Source: Deltaproteobacteria bacterium (GTDB taxonomy: Bacteria > Desulfobacterota > Deferrimicrobia > Deferrimicrobiales > Deferrimicrobiaceae). Taken from it: DNA of 5,195 nt. The DNA is taken from contig JANXPS010000070.1 in the NCBI GenBank assembly GCA_025357175.1, positions 1 through 5,195 of the forward strand. The letters are read 5' to 3'. The notes beneath the pieces were generated by a model, which was given only the letters and a program-made list of their open reading frames with translations, was not told where the DNA came from and searched no databases. Both the position numbers and the translations under genes were made by a program. Shown here in pieces: positions 1 through 5,195 of the stretch; within the stretch, counting starts at the first letter, position 1, and every line of letters starts with the position of its first letter.

Positions 1-485
1 GCGTCGAACAGGTCGTGCGCGGCCGTCTCGTGACGCGTCCGTTCGGCCTGGATCTCCTTTTCTGCCGCATCCCGCTGCCGGACGGCTTTCTGAAGCTCGG
101 CCTTCAGATTTCCTTTTTCCTTCATGGAAAGTTCGAGCTCCGCCTTGAGCGACGCCTTCTCGGCGCGCAGACGTGTCGCCTGCCTGGCATCCCGCTCCCG
201 GCCCGGATGAACCCCGGCGTCCTCGTCTGCCAGTTCCACTGTCGCGGTCGGCGAAGTCTCGGGGGCGGAATCCTCGGCCGCCGGGTCGGGGCTTTTCGAA
301 TCCACGGCGGTCTGGAGCGCGGCCAGCAGCCCATTCCTGCCCGACCCGCTCACCGCGGGGGACTTTTTCCCCACGCCGATAAGCGGCGGGACGGCTCCCT
401 TTCCCCCGGGTCGTCCGAATCCATGGTCCCTGGCGACCGCGTCGAGCATCGCCTCTATGTCGGGGGCGGGCGCCTTTTTCTTCAT
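1..485 (-). CDS. hypothetical coiled-coil protein, N-terminal 161 residues (3' end outside window)
   Basis: This frame runs from ATG 485 to the left edge without a stop. The ATG overlaps the preceding stop codon (ATGA), and a GGGGAG ribosome site lies nine bases upstream. The protein starts 'MKKKAPAPDIEAMLDAVARD'. Residues about 22-100 are rich in Gly, Pro, Ala, Ser and acidic residues, with short hydrophobic islands ('VPPLIGVG', 'GLLAALQTAV'), and are probably a disordered linker. From about residue 103 a highly charged Ala/Leu/Glu/Lys stretch fits a continuous coiled coil, with 'LKAEL' repeated exactly 14 residues apart (113-117 and 127-131), which is two heptads. What follows beyond residue 161 is unseen, so the coil may be a stalk, an oligomerisation element or a linker to a C-terminal domain. 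There is no signal peptide or membrane segment in the visible part. I do not recognise the family. Uninterrupted frame, ribosome site and the shared overlap pattern support it as real. Confidence 0.83.
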   Translation of the reverse strand, partial: MKKKAPAPDIEAMLDAVARDHGFGRPGGKGAVPPLIGVGKKSPAVSGSGRNGLLAALQTAVDSKSPDPAAEDSAPETSPTATVELADEDAGVHPGRERDARQATRLRAEKASLKAELELSMKEKGNLKAELQKAVRQRDAAEKEIQAERTRHETAAHDLFD

Positions 486-1897
486 CGGCAACCGCTCCCC
501 GACAGCGCATCTTCGGGGGCCGTCTCCGGCATGAATATCGCGGGAAAATGGTTCGCCCGGAATTCGCTTTTTGCCTGGTCGTGCAGTTCCTGCAACCGGG
601 CCAGCCGGTCGGCGGCCAGCTCGCGCTCGTCGAGTATTCCGTCCTTTCCCTTTTTCGCCTTCGCGAGGCGGGCATCGATCTTTCGGATCAAGACAGACAG
701 CCCGGACATTTCGCTTTCGACGGCCGACATTTCCGAAACCATCTTTTCGTAGGCGTCGAAAGCGACCCCGATTTTTCCAAGCGCCAAGTCGATCGACGCC
801 GACAAGGTATCGAGCGCATCCGCCCCCAACGTCCGGTCGCGCGACTTCAGCGTTTTGATCACGCGTTCACGCAGCGGCCGGGTTCCTTTTTCGCCGCGAC
901 ACGTTTCCCCGTACATGCTGATCGATTTCCAGAAGGCGGGGAGCGACAGGGTGTCCGTATCGCTTTTCACCCGGCCGATGGCCATCAAGACGACGGTTTC
1001 GACCCAGCCTTCTTCGACGGAGGTGGGTTCCATGCCGTGCGGAATCGCGTGCAGGCGGACCGGCCATCGGCGGATGGCCGCGATCCGCTGCCGGAGTGCG
1101 GCGACCGCCGCCCCGGTCTCAAGCCAGCCGCCCCACGCCCCGGAAATCGCGTACGGCGAATCGTTGCCGCCCCCCTTCCCGAAGGGTATCGTCCGTTCGA
1201 CAGGCGCATCGAGCAATCGGAGAGCTCTCCTCGCAAAATCCAGTTCGGAATCGGGAATCCATGTGACCGGGGAGCGCAGCCGGTTGTATCGCTCGAGATC
1301 GGAAAGGAGTGCCTGGATGCGCGCCCCGTGACGCAGCGCTCCGTTGATGATCCTGACGAAAAACAAGGCCGCTGGGCGGCCGAGGAACATGCCGATCTCG
1401 CCGCCGGGTTCGGAGGCCTGCGATGCGCGCGCCTTCGGTCCCGTGACCGGCCTGCCGGCGACGATCTCTTTCCATACCGACATCGGGGGCGGGTCGTCCG
1501 GGCGATATCCCGCCAAAGCGGCCCGATGCACCGGCAGGACCACTTTTCTCACGAAGGATTCCGCCGCCGATTCCGAATTCGAATAGCCGACCGAGAGACC
1601 GGCGTTGACCAGCCTGTCGATGCGCCTCGCGATCGCGACGACATCGTCGGACGTCGCCACGGGCCGGTCCTCCTTTTTGGCAATATCGAGGATCACGAGC
1701 ATCAGCCCGTTCGTGACCGCCTCTTCGACGGGGAAACCGTGCCAGAAGCCAACCGGCGAACCGTCCAGCGACGCCTTCGGCGCAAAGCGGCGGCGGGTCA
1801 GCAATTCCATGAACTGACCGAACTGGCAGCGCGTCGAGAGCTCAGCCGAAGGTCGTGCCGGAAGATGACGGACCGAACTGGCGGGTCGTTTCTTCAA
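482..1897 (-). CDS. hypothetical protein, 471 aa, with C-terminal coiled coil
   Basis: I do not recognise this family. The start chosen is TTG 1897: it overlaps the previous stop as TTGA, and a GGAGAGGG ribosome site sits just upstream. The first in-frame ATG (residue 30, position 1810) has no such site. The first 40 residues are basic (ten Lys/Arg). The central part, about residues 45-375, is mixed helical with several Trp and Gly-rich turns ('SGAWGGWLETG' near 252-262, 'RRWPVRLHAIPHG' near 276-288) and shows no catalytic motif I can name. Residues about 383-446 read as a coiled coil ('KMVSEMSAVESEMSGL', 'IRKIDARLAKAKK', 'ELAADRLARLQELHDQAK'), followed by a short tail ending in 'SGSGCR'. There is no signal peptide or clear transmembrane helix. 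The downstream gene starts inside its stop (ATGA) and also encodes a coiled coil, so the two products could pair. A long frame on the opposite strand is Arg/Pro/His-rich and is taken as a shadow of this gene. Confidence 0.87.
   Translation of the reverse strand: MKKRPASSVRHLPARPSAELSTRCQFGQFMELLTRRRFAPKASLDGSPVGFWHGFPVEEAVTNGLMLVILDIAKKEDRPVATSDDVVAIARRIDRLVNAGLSVGYSNSESAAESFVRKVVLPVHRAALAGYRPDDPPPMSVWKEIVAGRPVTGPKARASQASEPGGEIGMFLGRPAALFFVRIINGALRHGARIQALLSDLERYNRLRSPVTWIPDSELDFARRALRLLDAPVERTIPFGKGGGNDSPYAISGAWGGWLETGAAVAALRQRIAAIRRWPVRLHAIPHGMEPTSVEEGWVETVVLMAIGRVKSDTDTLSLPAFWKSISMYGETCRGEKGTRPLRERVIKTLKSRDRTLGADALDTLSASIDLALGKIGVAFDAYEKMVSEMSAVESEMSGLSVLIRKIDARLAKAKKGKDGILDERELAADRLARLQELHDQAKSEFRANHFPAIFMPETAPEDALSGSGCR
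495..500 (-). promoter_or_regulatory. Shine-Dalgarno (GGGGAG) for the coiled-coil gene
   Basis: GGGGAG lies nine bases before ATG 485, inside the end of the 471-residue protein's gene. Spacing is slightly long but acceptable. Together with the ATGA overlap it fixes the start of the leftmost gene. Confidence 0.7.
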
Positions 1898-2769
1898 TAG
1901 CCCTCTCCGGAATCATCCTCGAGATCGGGATCGAGGTCGATGTCCTCTTCCGATTCGTCGTCGAACCCGATTCCGAGGTCTTCCTCCGATGTCATGGAGA
2001 ACTCGCTTCCCTCCTGCGGGGACTCGCCGTAGCTGACCTGGTCTTCGACCGTCTCGGGGCTGAATTCTCCCTGCTTGTAAGCCTCGATCAGGTCCTGCAG
2101 GGCGAAAAACAGATCGAGCGGGAAGGACATCCCGGACCCGAACGCCGATTCGTCGACACCGAAATACGTAAACCTCGCGACCGGTATCGGCTCGGTGGCG
2201 TCTTCGGCTTCGATGTTGATCAGCGGGTAGTTTTCGACGGCCCAGATCGCGAGCAGCAGCCAGTCCCGGAAGTTGAAGCGGTTGATCGCCCCCTGCAGTA
2301 TTTCGGCGTAATCGGGCCGCTCCTTGAGCCGGTACGCCCAGGAGAGAACGATGGGGTGAAACGGTCGCCGGTCGGCTTCGGGCTTGCGCGCATCGGCCGC
2401 GAGGGCGGACCGGATGGCGCCCAGTACGTTTTCGACGTTCGCCACGTATGCCGAGGTCGAGAACGCGCCGTCCATGTGTTCGAGCAGTTCGTTGATCCGG
2501 GGCTGCGTCAGGTTGTCGGCCAGCACGTCGCCGGGACGGGATGCGTCGGGAACCTCGCCGAGAATGACTTCGAGCGCCTGCGCGGCCCGTCCGGGCGAGA
2601 GACCGATCAGGTCGTAGTTCTGGAGCAGCGCGACCGCGGTCGAAGGATCGTCGCGAACCGGCGCCAGATCCTTCTTGCTGATGATGTTGTTGTAGAGGAC
2701 CTTGACGTCCTCGTGTCCGTAATTTGTCGCAAACCGCCTGGCCAGCTTGTCGAACGAATCGGAATCCAT
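1894..2769 (-). CDS. hypothetical protein, 291 aa, with acidic C-terminal tail
   Basis: I do not recognise this family. The start is ATG 2769, which shares one base with the preceding stop (TGATG) and has a GAGGAG ribosome site six bases upstream. The frame stays open a further 75 codons upstream inside the previous gene, but that extension is disfavoured. Residues 1-240 look like a helical globular domain, with an aromatic-rich segment from about 137 to 205 ('HPIVLSWAYRLKERPDYAEI', then 'FRDWLLLAIWAVENYPLI'). The hydrophobic run is too short and too broken by charge for a confident membrane helix. After K232 the last 59 residues contain no Lys, Arg or His; the final 50 hold about 21 Asp/Glu, with clusters such as 'DDESEEDIDLDPDLEDD', so this tail is probably disordered. 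Acidic tails of this kind can bind basic partners, metal ions or nucleic-acid-binding surfaces, but nothing here says which. The stop overlaps the next gene's TTG start. The protein is probably cytoplasmic. Confidence 0.87.
   Translation of the reverse strand: MDSDSFDKLARRFATNYGHEDVKVLYNNIISKKDLAPVRDDPSTAVALLQNYDLIGLSPGRAAQALEVILGEVPDASRPGDVLADNLTQPRINELLEHMDGAFSTSAYVANVENVLGAIRSALAADARKPEADRRPFHPIVLSWAYRLKERPDYAEILQGAINRFNFRDWLLLAIWAVENYPLINIEAEDATEPIPVARFTYFGVDESAFGSGMSFPLDLFFALQDLIEAYKQGEFSPETVEDQVSYGESPQEGSEFSMTSEEDLGIGFDDESEEDIDLDPDLEDDSGEGY
1901..1908 (-). promoter_or_regulatory. Shine-Dalgarno (GGAGAGGG) for the TTG start of the 471-aa gene
   Basis: GGAG is seven bases from TTG 1897. 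With the TTGA overlap it makes the unusual TTG the best start; the alternative ATG at 1810 has only CAGTTCGGTCAGTTC upstream, with no ribosome site. The SD also encodes the C-terminal 'SGEGY' end of the acidic-tailed protein. Confidence 0.75.
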
Positions 2770-3170
2770 CAATTGCTCCTCGCCCGTGCGCCGTACATGA
2801 ACCCGCTGATGTCGGGAGAGGCAAGTCCCCACGCCAGGAAGCCGTGGATCTGCTTGAGATAGTCGCCCCCCAGCCGGGCTTTCGCTATTTTTTCCAGGAG
2901 GCCGGCCATGCCCGAGCCCTTGCGGCACGCAAGCACCTTCTTGTCGCCGAGCTGCACGAGGTCCGCGCCCGATGCGGTGCCCGCCCGGGCACATCCCGAG
3001 ATGATGGCCGCGAAATCGTAAGGCGCCATCATGTCGACGATCTCCTCCCCGGTCAGCGGAAGTAGCTGCTCGGCCGTCTCGTTTCTCGCATCGAGCATGA
3101 CGCCGATCTCGCCGTCCTCCCGGACATAGGCGCGAACCGCCTCAAGAAATTCGTCGAAATCAAGGTCCAT
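2769..3170 (-). CDS. hypothetical protein, 133 aa
   Basis: I do not recognise this family. The start at ATG 3170 is well supported: a strong purine-rich ribosome site (GGGAGGGGGAG) lies six bases upstream, inside the end of the J-domain gene, and the two genes overlap by 11 nt. The protein begins with an acidic, probably helical stretch ('MDLDFDEFLEAVRAYVRE'). A hydrophobic core segment around residues 42-60 contains 'YDFAAIISGC', a possible strand 'DLVQLGDKKVLACRK' spans 70-84, and a helix-rich C-terminal part contains 'MAGLLEKIAKARLGGDYLKQ'. It has two cysteines (C60, C82) and no signal peptide or membrane span, so it looks like a small globular cytoplasmic protein. Coding is supported by the ribosome site, the tight overlaps at both ends, and a soluble-protein composition unlike the Arg/Pro-rich alternative frames. 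Being sandwiched between a J-protein and the 291-residue protein suggests a shared pathway, but no function can be assigned. Confidence 0.85.
   Translation of the reverse strand: MDLDFDEFLEAVRAYVREDGEIGVMLDARNETAEQLLPLTGEEIVDMMAPYDFAAIISGCARAGTASGADLVQLGDKKVLACRKGSGMAGLLEKIAKARLGGDYLKQIHGFLAWGLASPDISGFMYGARARSN
2776..2781 (-). promoter_or_regulatory. Shine-Dalgarno (GAGGAG) for the 291-aa gene
   Basis: GAGGAG lies six bases before ATG 2769, which itself forms TGATG with the preceding stop. This supports the short start over the 75-codon upstream extension of the same frame. Confidence 0.85.
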
Positions 3171-3705
3171 TTTTTTCTCCCCCTCCCATGATCATCAACC
3201 AGAGAGTTCCCGGTTCTCCGCCGTTCTTTCCCGGTTCGCCCAAACCGTCGATTTCGTACCACGACACGGCCCGTCTCGCCGGGGGAACGCCGACGACAAG
3301 CGTTTTCCGGAGACCGCCCACGGCCCGGATGACGCTCGTTTTCCCCCCCGCGACGACGCCGCTTTCCGCCGGCCGGGAAACGACCGGCTGGATCCAGCTT
3401 TTTCCGGCTCGCGGAGCGCTGCGTGCCGTGGGCAGCACCGATTTCATCAACCGCTTCCCGAGAGGCTTCCGTTCGAACAATTCGGCGACGGATTCGACCA
3501 GGGCCGATTCGATCTCGTAGCGCCGCTTCCGGTCCGGATGGGTCAGCACTCGATATGCGGCCGTCGCCTCGTGGAACAGCGCCTCGGACTCCGGGTCGCC
3601 CTGCGTGCGGTCGGGGTGGCACATGAGCGCGATCCTGCGATAAGCCGCCCGGATCTCGTGCTCCGTCGCATGTTCGGATACCCCAAGCAGTTCGTACAGG
3701 TTCAT
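3160..3705 (-). CDS. J-domain (DnaJ-like) co-chaperone protein with unrecognised C-terminal half
   Basis: The 181-residue protein opens with a canonical J-domain at residues 2-64: 'YELLGVS' start, helix II 'EIRAAYRRIALMCH', the HPD motif at residues 30-32 needed to stimulate Hsp70 ATPase, and helix III ending in 'THPDRKRRYE'. There is no Gly/Phe-rich linker, no CxxCxGxG zinc repeats and no DnaJ C-terminal substrate-binding domain, so it is a class C type J-protein and not housekeeping DnaJ. Residues 65-100 are charged and probably helical. Residues 101-181 are Gly/Val-rich, probably beta, and I do not recognise them; they contain a P-loop-like string at 116-123. The ATG at 3705 gives the standard J-domain beginning, but has no good Shine-Dalgarno upstream. 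It overlaps the U32 stop as ATGA, so translation probably depends on reinitiation. The expected role is recruiting a DnaK-type Hsp70 to a specific client, possibly one of the proteins encoded downstream. Family is certain, client unknown. Confidence 0.93.
   Translation of the reverse strand: MNLYELLGVSEHATEHEIRAAYRRIALMCHPDRTQGDPESEALFHEATAAYRVLTHPDRKRRYEIESALVESVAELFERKPLGKRLMKSVLPTARSAPRAGKSWIQPVVSRPAESGVVAGGKTSVIRAVGGLRKTLVVGVPPARRAVSWYEIDGLGEPGKNGGEPGTLWLMIMGGGEKNGP
3170..3176 (-). other. A7 homopolymer at the J-domain/133-aa junction, possible slippage site
   Basis: Seven consecutive A on the coding strand run from the end of the J-domain gene into the ATG of the next gene. In the J frame they fall as GAA AAA AAT, which contains A_AAA_AAT, a form of the -1 slippery heptamer, directly after a strong Shine-Dalgarno. 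Loss of one A in the transcript would join the J-domain frame to the 133-residue frame. Whether any slippage occurs is unknown; the run may simply be the spacer of the ribosome site. Confidence 0.35.
3177..3187 (-). promoter_or_regulatory. strong Shine-Dalgarno for the 133-aa gene, inside the J-domain gene
   Basis: On the minus strand the sequence reads GGGAGGGGGAG, then six A, then the ATG at 3170. It decides the start of the 133-residue protein. It also encodes the C-terminal 'GGGE' of the J-protein, so the last residues of that protein may be constrained by the ribosome site rather than by function. Confidence 0.85.
3702..3705 (-). promoter_or_regulatory. ATGA stop/start overlap, U32 gene to J-domain gene
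   Basis: The J-domain gene's ATG (3705-3703) shares bases with the U32 gene's TGA (3704-3702). The bases just upstream (TTCGGTGCGCAC) hold no convincing Shine-Dalgarno. The J-protein is therefore probably made by ribosomes terminating on the U32 frame and restarting in place. Of the five junctions here this is the only one without a clear ribosome site. Confidence 0.75.
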
Positions 3706-5195
3706 GTGCGCACCGAACGATCGAAGTTGAAGCTCGACGAGCCGGCGCAGCTTTCATCCGCGAGCGCGGCCCTCACCACGGCATCACGGTCCGCCGGCAC
3801 GGTACCGGCCAGTTCGACCACGAAAGCGTCGCAACCCGCCGCGCGCAACCGTGCCAGCCGGCCTATGACAGAAAAAGGCTTTTCGGCCCGCACGACCGTC
3901 ATCCCGTCCTCCGTCGTCAAGGTGAACGTGTCCCCGATTTCGGCCGTTATGGCCGCCGCAGGTTCGACCCGCGGGACAAGGATCCTCGAGACCATCATCG
4001 GCGCTTTCCCGTAGACCTGCATCCATCGTTCGACAGGCAGTCCGGCCCGGAGCAGCACCTCGACATTCTCACCGTCGTCCTCGGGAGACAGCGTCACGGC
4101 CGCGGCTCCCTGCGCGTGGAGCGACAGGAATGTCTGCGGGTTCATCGCGCCCATCCGCCAGCCTGCGATCACGAGGGCGTCTTTCCCTTCCAGCATCCGG
4201 AAGTGGGCCGGGTTGTTCGCCTCGAAACGGCGGAATCCGGCCGCGAGGAGCGCATCGACGGCGTCGCGGGCTTCGGCCGCGGCGTCGCCCGCCAACCAGA
4301 ACGGGAGCCGCCACGCGATCCGTTCCCGCAGGCCGGCCAGCCTTTCCATGGTCCCGCGCAATGCGCGAATGGCCGGACGGTCGAGCGGAAGCAGGAATCC
4401 GGAGATACCCTGGCGATCGATCACAGGAATCTCTTCCGGCGACGGGACGCCGATCCAGAGCTTTCCGAGCCCGGAACGGGAAACGCCGCGCGCCGTTTCG
4501 ACCGTGCGGAGCGCGGCCGTCCCGGTAACCAACCTGGCGGCATCGAGCCTCTCGTTCAAAGCGCGGGCGAATTCCTCGTAAAATGCCCGACGGATCTCCT
4601 TCAGTCGCGAAGGGGGTATGAAACGGTCGGGAAATCCGGCCCGGTCGAAACCGGCCAGCGCGAAGGGAGAGTAGCCCGTTTCCGAGAAGCGCGCCCGAAG
4701 CACGTCCGAAACCTTTCCGCCAAGCGCCGCGTCGAGATGGCCCACCTCAAACGCCTTCTCGAAGGACAAGTCGTCGGTCGCTCCGTGGACGGTCAGTGTC
4801 CCCCCGTCGAGGACGATCGAGACGTTGCAGGAGATCCGTTCTGCGGGAACCGCCGCCAGCCTGCGGAGGCAGGCGGCTTCGCTCGATTGTCCCGTGGCGC
4901 CGTCGACGGTGCGGTAGACCGCGTCACCGGGCGCAACACGAAAAGGCGTCGGGACCGTTACCCGTGTGCCGGCTTTCCCTGCGGTTCCTTCCTGGCCGCG
5001 GGTCACGATGCTCCTGACGGTGAAGGTGCGCCCCTTCCGGTCGTTGCCCGGCATCACCCGAAGCCTGTCCCCCGAGTGGAAGCGCTCGGTCGGAGTGAAG
5101 GTGAATCCGGCCGGGGAAACCGTTTCGACGACTCCGAGCGGTTGTCCGACGACACCCGGAGCTTCGGAATCGGTCAAGGGTACCGGAAGTCCTTC
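3702..5195 (-). CDS. U32-family peptidase-like protein with DUF3656-type domain, C-terminal part (5' end outside window)
   Basis: The reading frame is open to the right edge, so the true start lies beyond it; the TTG at 5177 is internal. What is visible is 497 C-terminal residues. The first ~95 look like a small beta-rich module with a 'SGDRLRV' turn. A segment at about fragment residues 120-215 matches what I know of the DUF3656 (collagenase-like) region of long U32 proteins: 'GYSPFAL' followed by 'RFIPPSRLKEIRR', compare RlhA/YdcP of E. coli. The last ~200 residues look like a partial TIM-barrel-like half, including 'VTLSPEDD' and 'VYGKAPMMVSR'. Well-studied U32 members such as RlhA, TrhP, UbiU and UbiV act in RNA or ubiquinone hydroxylation rather than proteolysis, and several carry an Fe-S cluster. 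The N-terminal region where such cysteines would be expected is not in the window, so neither activity nor cluster can be judged. The stop codon overlaps the next gene's start (ATGA). Family assignment is fairly secure; substrate is unknown. Confidence 0.82.
   Translation of the reverse strand, partial: EGLPVPLTDSEAPGVVGQPLGVVETVSPAGFTFTPTERFHSGDRLRVMPGNDRKGRTFTVRSIVTRGQEGTAGKAGTRVTVPTPFRVAPGDAVYRTVDGATGQSSEAACLRRLAAVPAERISCNVSIVLDGGTLTVHGATDDLSFEKAFEVGHLDAALGGKVSDVLRARFSETGYSPFALAGFDRAGFPDRFIPPSRLKEIRRAFYEEFARALNERLDAARLVTGTAALRTVETARGVSRSGLGKLWIGVPSPEEIPVIDRQGISGFLLPLDRPAIRALRGTMERLAGLRERIAWRLPFWLAGDAAAEARDAVDALLAAGFRRFEANNPAHFRMLEGKDALVIAGWRMGAMNPQTFLSLHAQGAAAVTLSPEDDGENVEVLLRAGLPVERWMQVYGKAPMMVSRILVPRVEPAAAITAEIGDTFTLTTEDGMTVVRAEKPFSVIGRLARLRAAGCDAFVVELAGTVPADRDAVVRAALADESCAGSSSFNFDRSVRT

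Noticed and set aside
15..752. 245-codon open frame on the plus strand at the left edge
   Set aside because: It lies opposite the coiled-coil gene and the end of the 471-residue gene; its Arg/Leu/Pro/Ser-rich product looks like an antisense shadow.
1811..1825. Short direct repeat CAGTTC-GGT-CAGTTC on the minus strand
   Set aside because: It encodes 'QFGQF' within the 471-residue protein and is too short and isolated to call a regulatory repeat.
548..1900. 450-codon open frame on the plus strand, antisense to the 471-residue gene
   Set aside because: Its product is dominated by Arg, Pro, His, Gly and Asp with no domain-like pattern and no good ribosome site was noted. Long antisense frames are common opposite GC-rich genes, and the minus-strand gene has SD, overlaps and a sensible composition.
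1913..2824. 303-codon alternative minus-strand frame within the 291-residue gene
   Set aside because: The product is extremely rich in Arg, Gly and Ala, typical of an out-of-frame read of GC-rich DNA, and it lacks the SD and overlap of the real frame.
1855..2862. 335-codon open frame on the plus strand, antisense to the 291-residue gene
   Set aside because: It is a mirror of the minus-strand gene (Arg/Val/Asp-rich, no recognisable motif), it would overlap two coupled genes, and it has no partner on that strand.
2770..2994. 75-codon N-terminal extension of the 291-residue protein
   Set aside because: It would lie wholly inside the 133-residue gene; its product is Gly/Arg/Pro-rich, while ATG 2769 has a GAGGAG site and the TGATG overlap.
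3053..3757. 234-codon minus-strand frame overlapping the J-domain gene
   Set aside because: It spans the J-protein out of frame, with an Arg/Gly-rich product. Only its last ~38 codons are of interest, as the hypothetical -1 frameshift extension.
1..5195. Promoter, terminator, tRNA, CRISPR or mobile-element signatures
   Set aside because: The window is fully coding on one strand; I saw no hairpin followed by a T run between genes, no regularly spaced repeats, no transposase and no terminal inverted repeats.

Overview
The window is a contiguous block of six same-direction protein genes, all on the minus strand, with no intergenic base between them. The DNA is GC-rich (roughly 60 percent or more by eye), with frequent gene overlaps, a TTG start and purine-rich Shine-Dalgarno sites. 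It is clearly bacterial. The lineage cannot be fixed from this stretch alone; a GC-rich Gram-negative would fit, but that is a guess.

Layout in order of transcription (right to left): (1) the C-terminal ~497 residues of a large U32-family peptidase-like protein with a DUF3656-type domain, entering from the right edge; (2) a 181-residue protein with an intact N-terminal J-domain (HPD motif) and an unrecognised C-terminal half; (3) a 133-residue protein of unknown function; (4) a 291-residue unknown protein with a strongly acidic C-terminal tail; (5) a 471-residue unknown protein ending in a probable coiled coil; (6) the first 161 residues of a protein with a disordered N-terminus followed by a heptad-like coiled coil, running off the left edge.

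Every junction overlaps: ATGA (4 nt), 11 nt, TGATG (1 nt), TTGA (4 nt) and ATGA (4 nt). This is the strongest observation in the window. It points to one polycistronic mRNA with translational coupling, and so probably to proteins made in linked amounts that may form one complex or pathway. Only the U32 protein and the J-domain can be tied to known families. The J-domain implies recruitment of an Hsp70 (DnaK-type) partner, but no Hsp70 gene is in the window. Genes 3 to 6 resemble nothing I recognise, so the set is a candidate for an uncharacterised chaperone-linked system. That is an inference from gene arrangement, not a demonstrated function.

I saw no tRNA, rRNA, CRISPR array, insertion sequence, promoter or intrinsic terminator. 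The promoter and terminator presumably lie outside the window.
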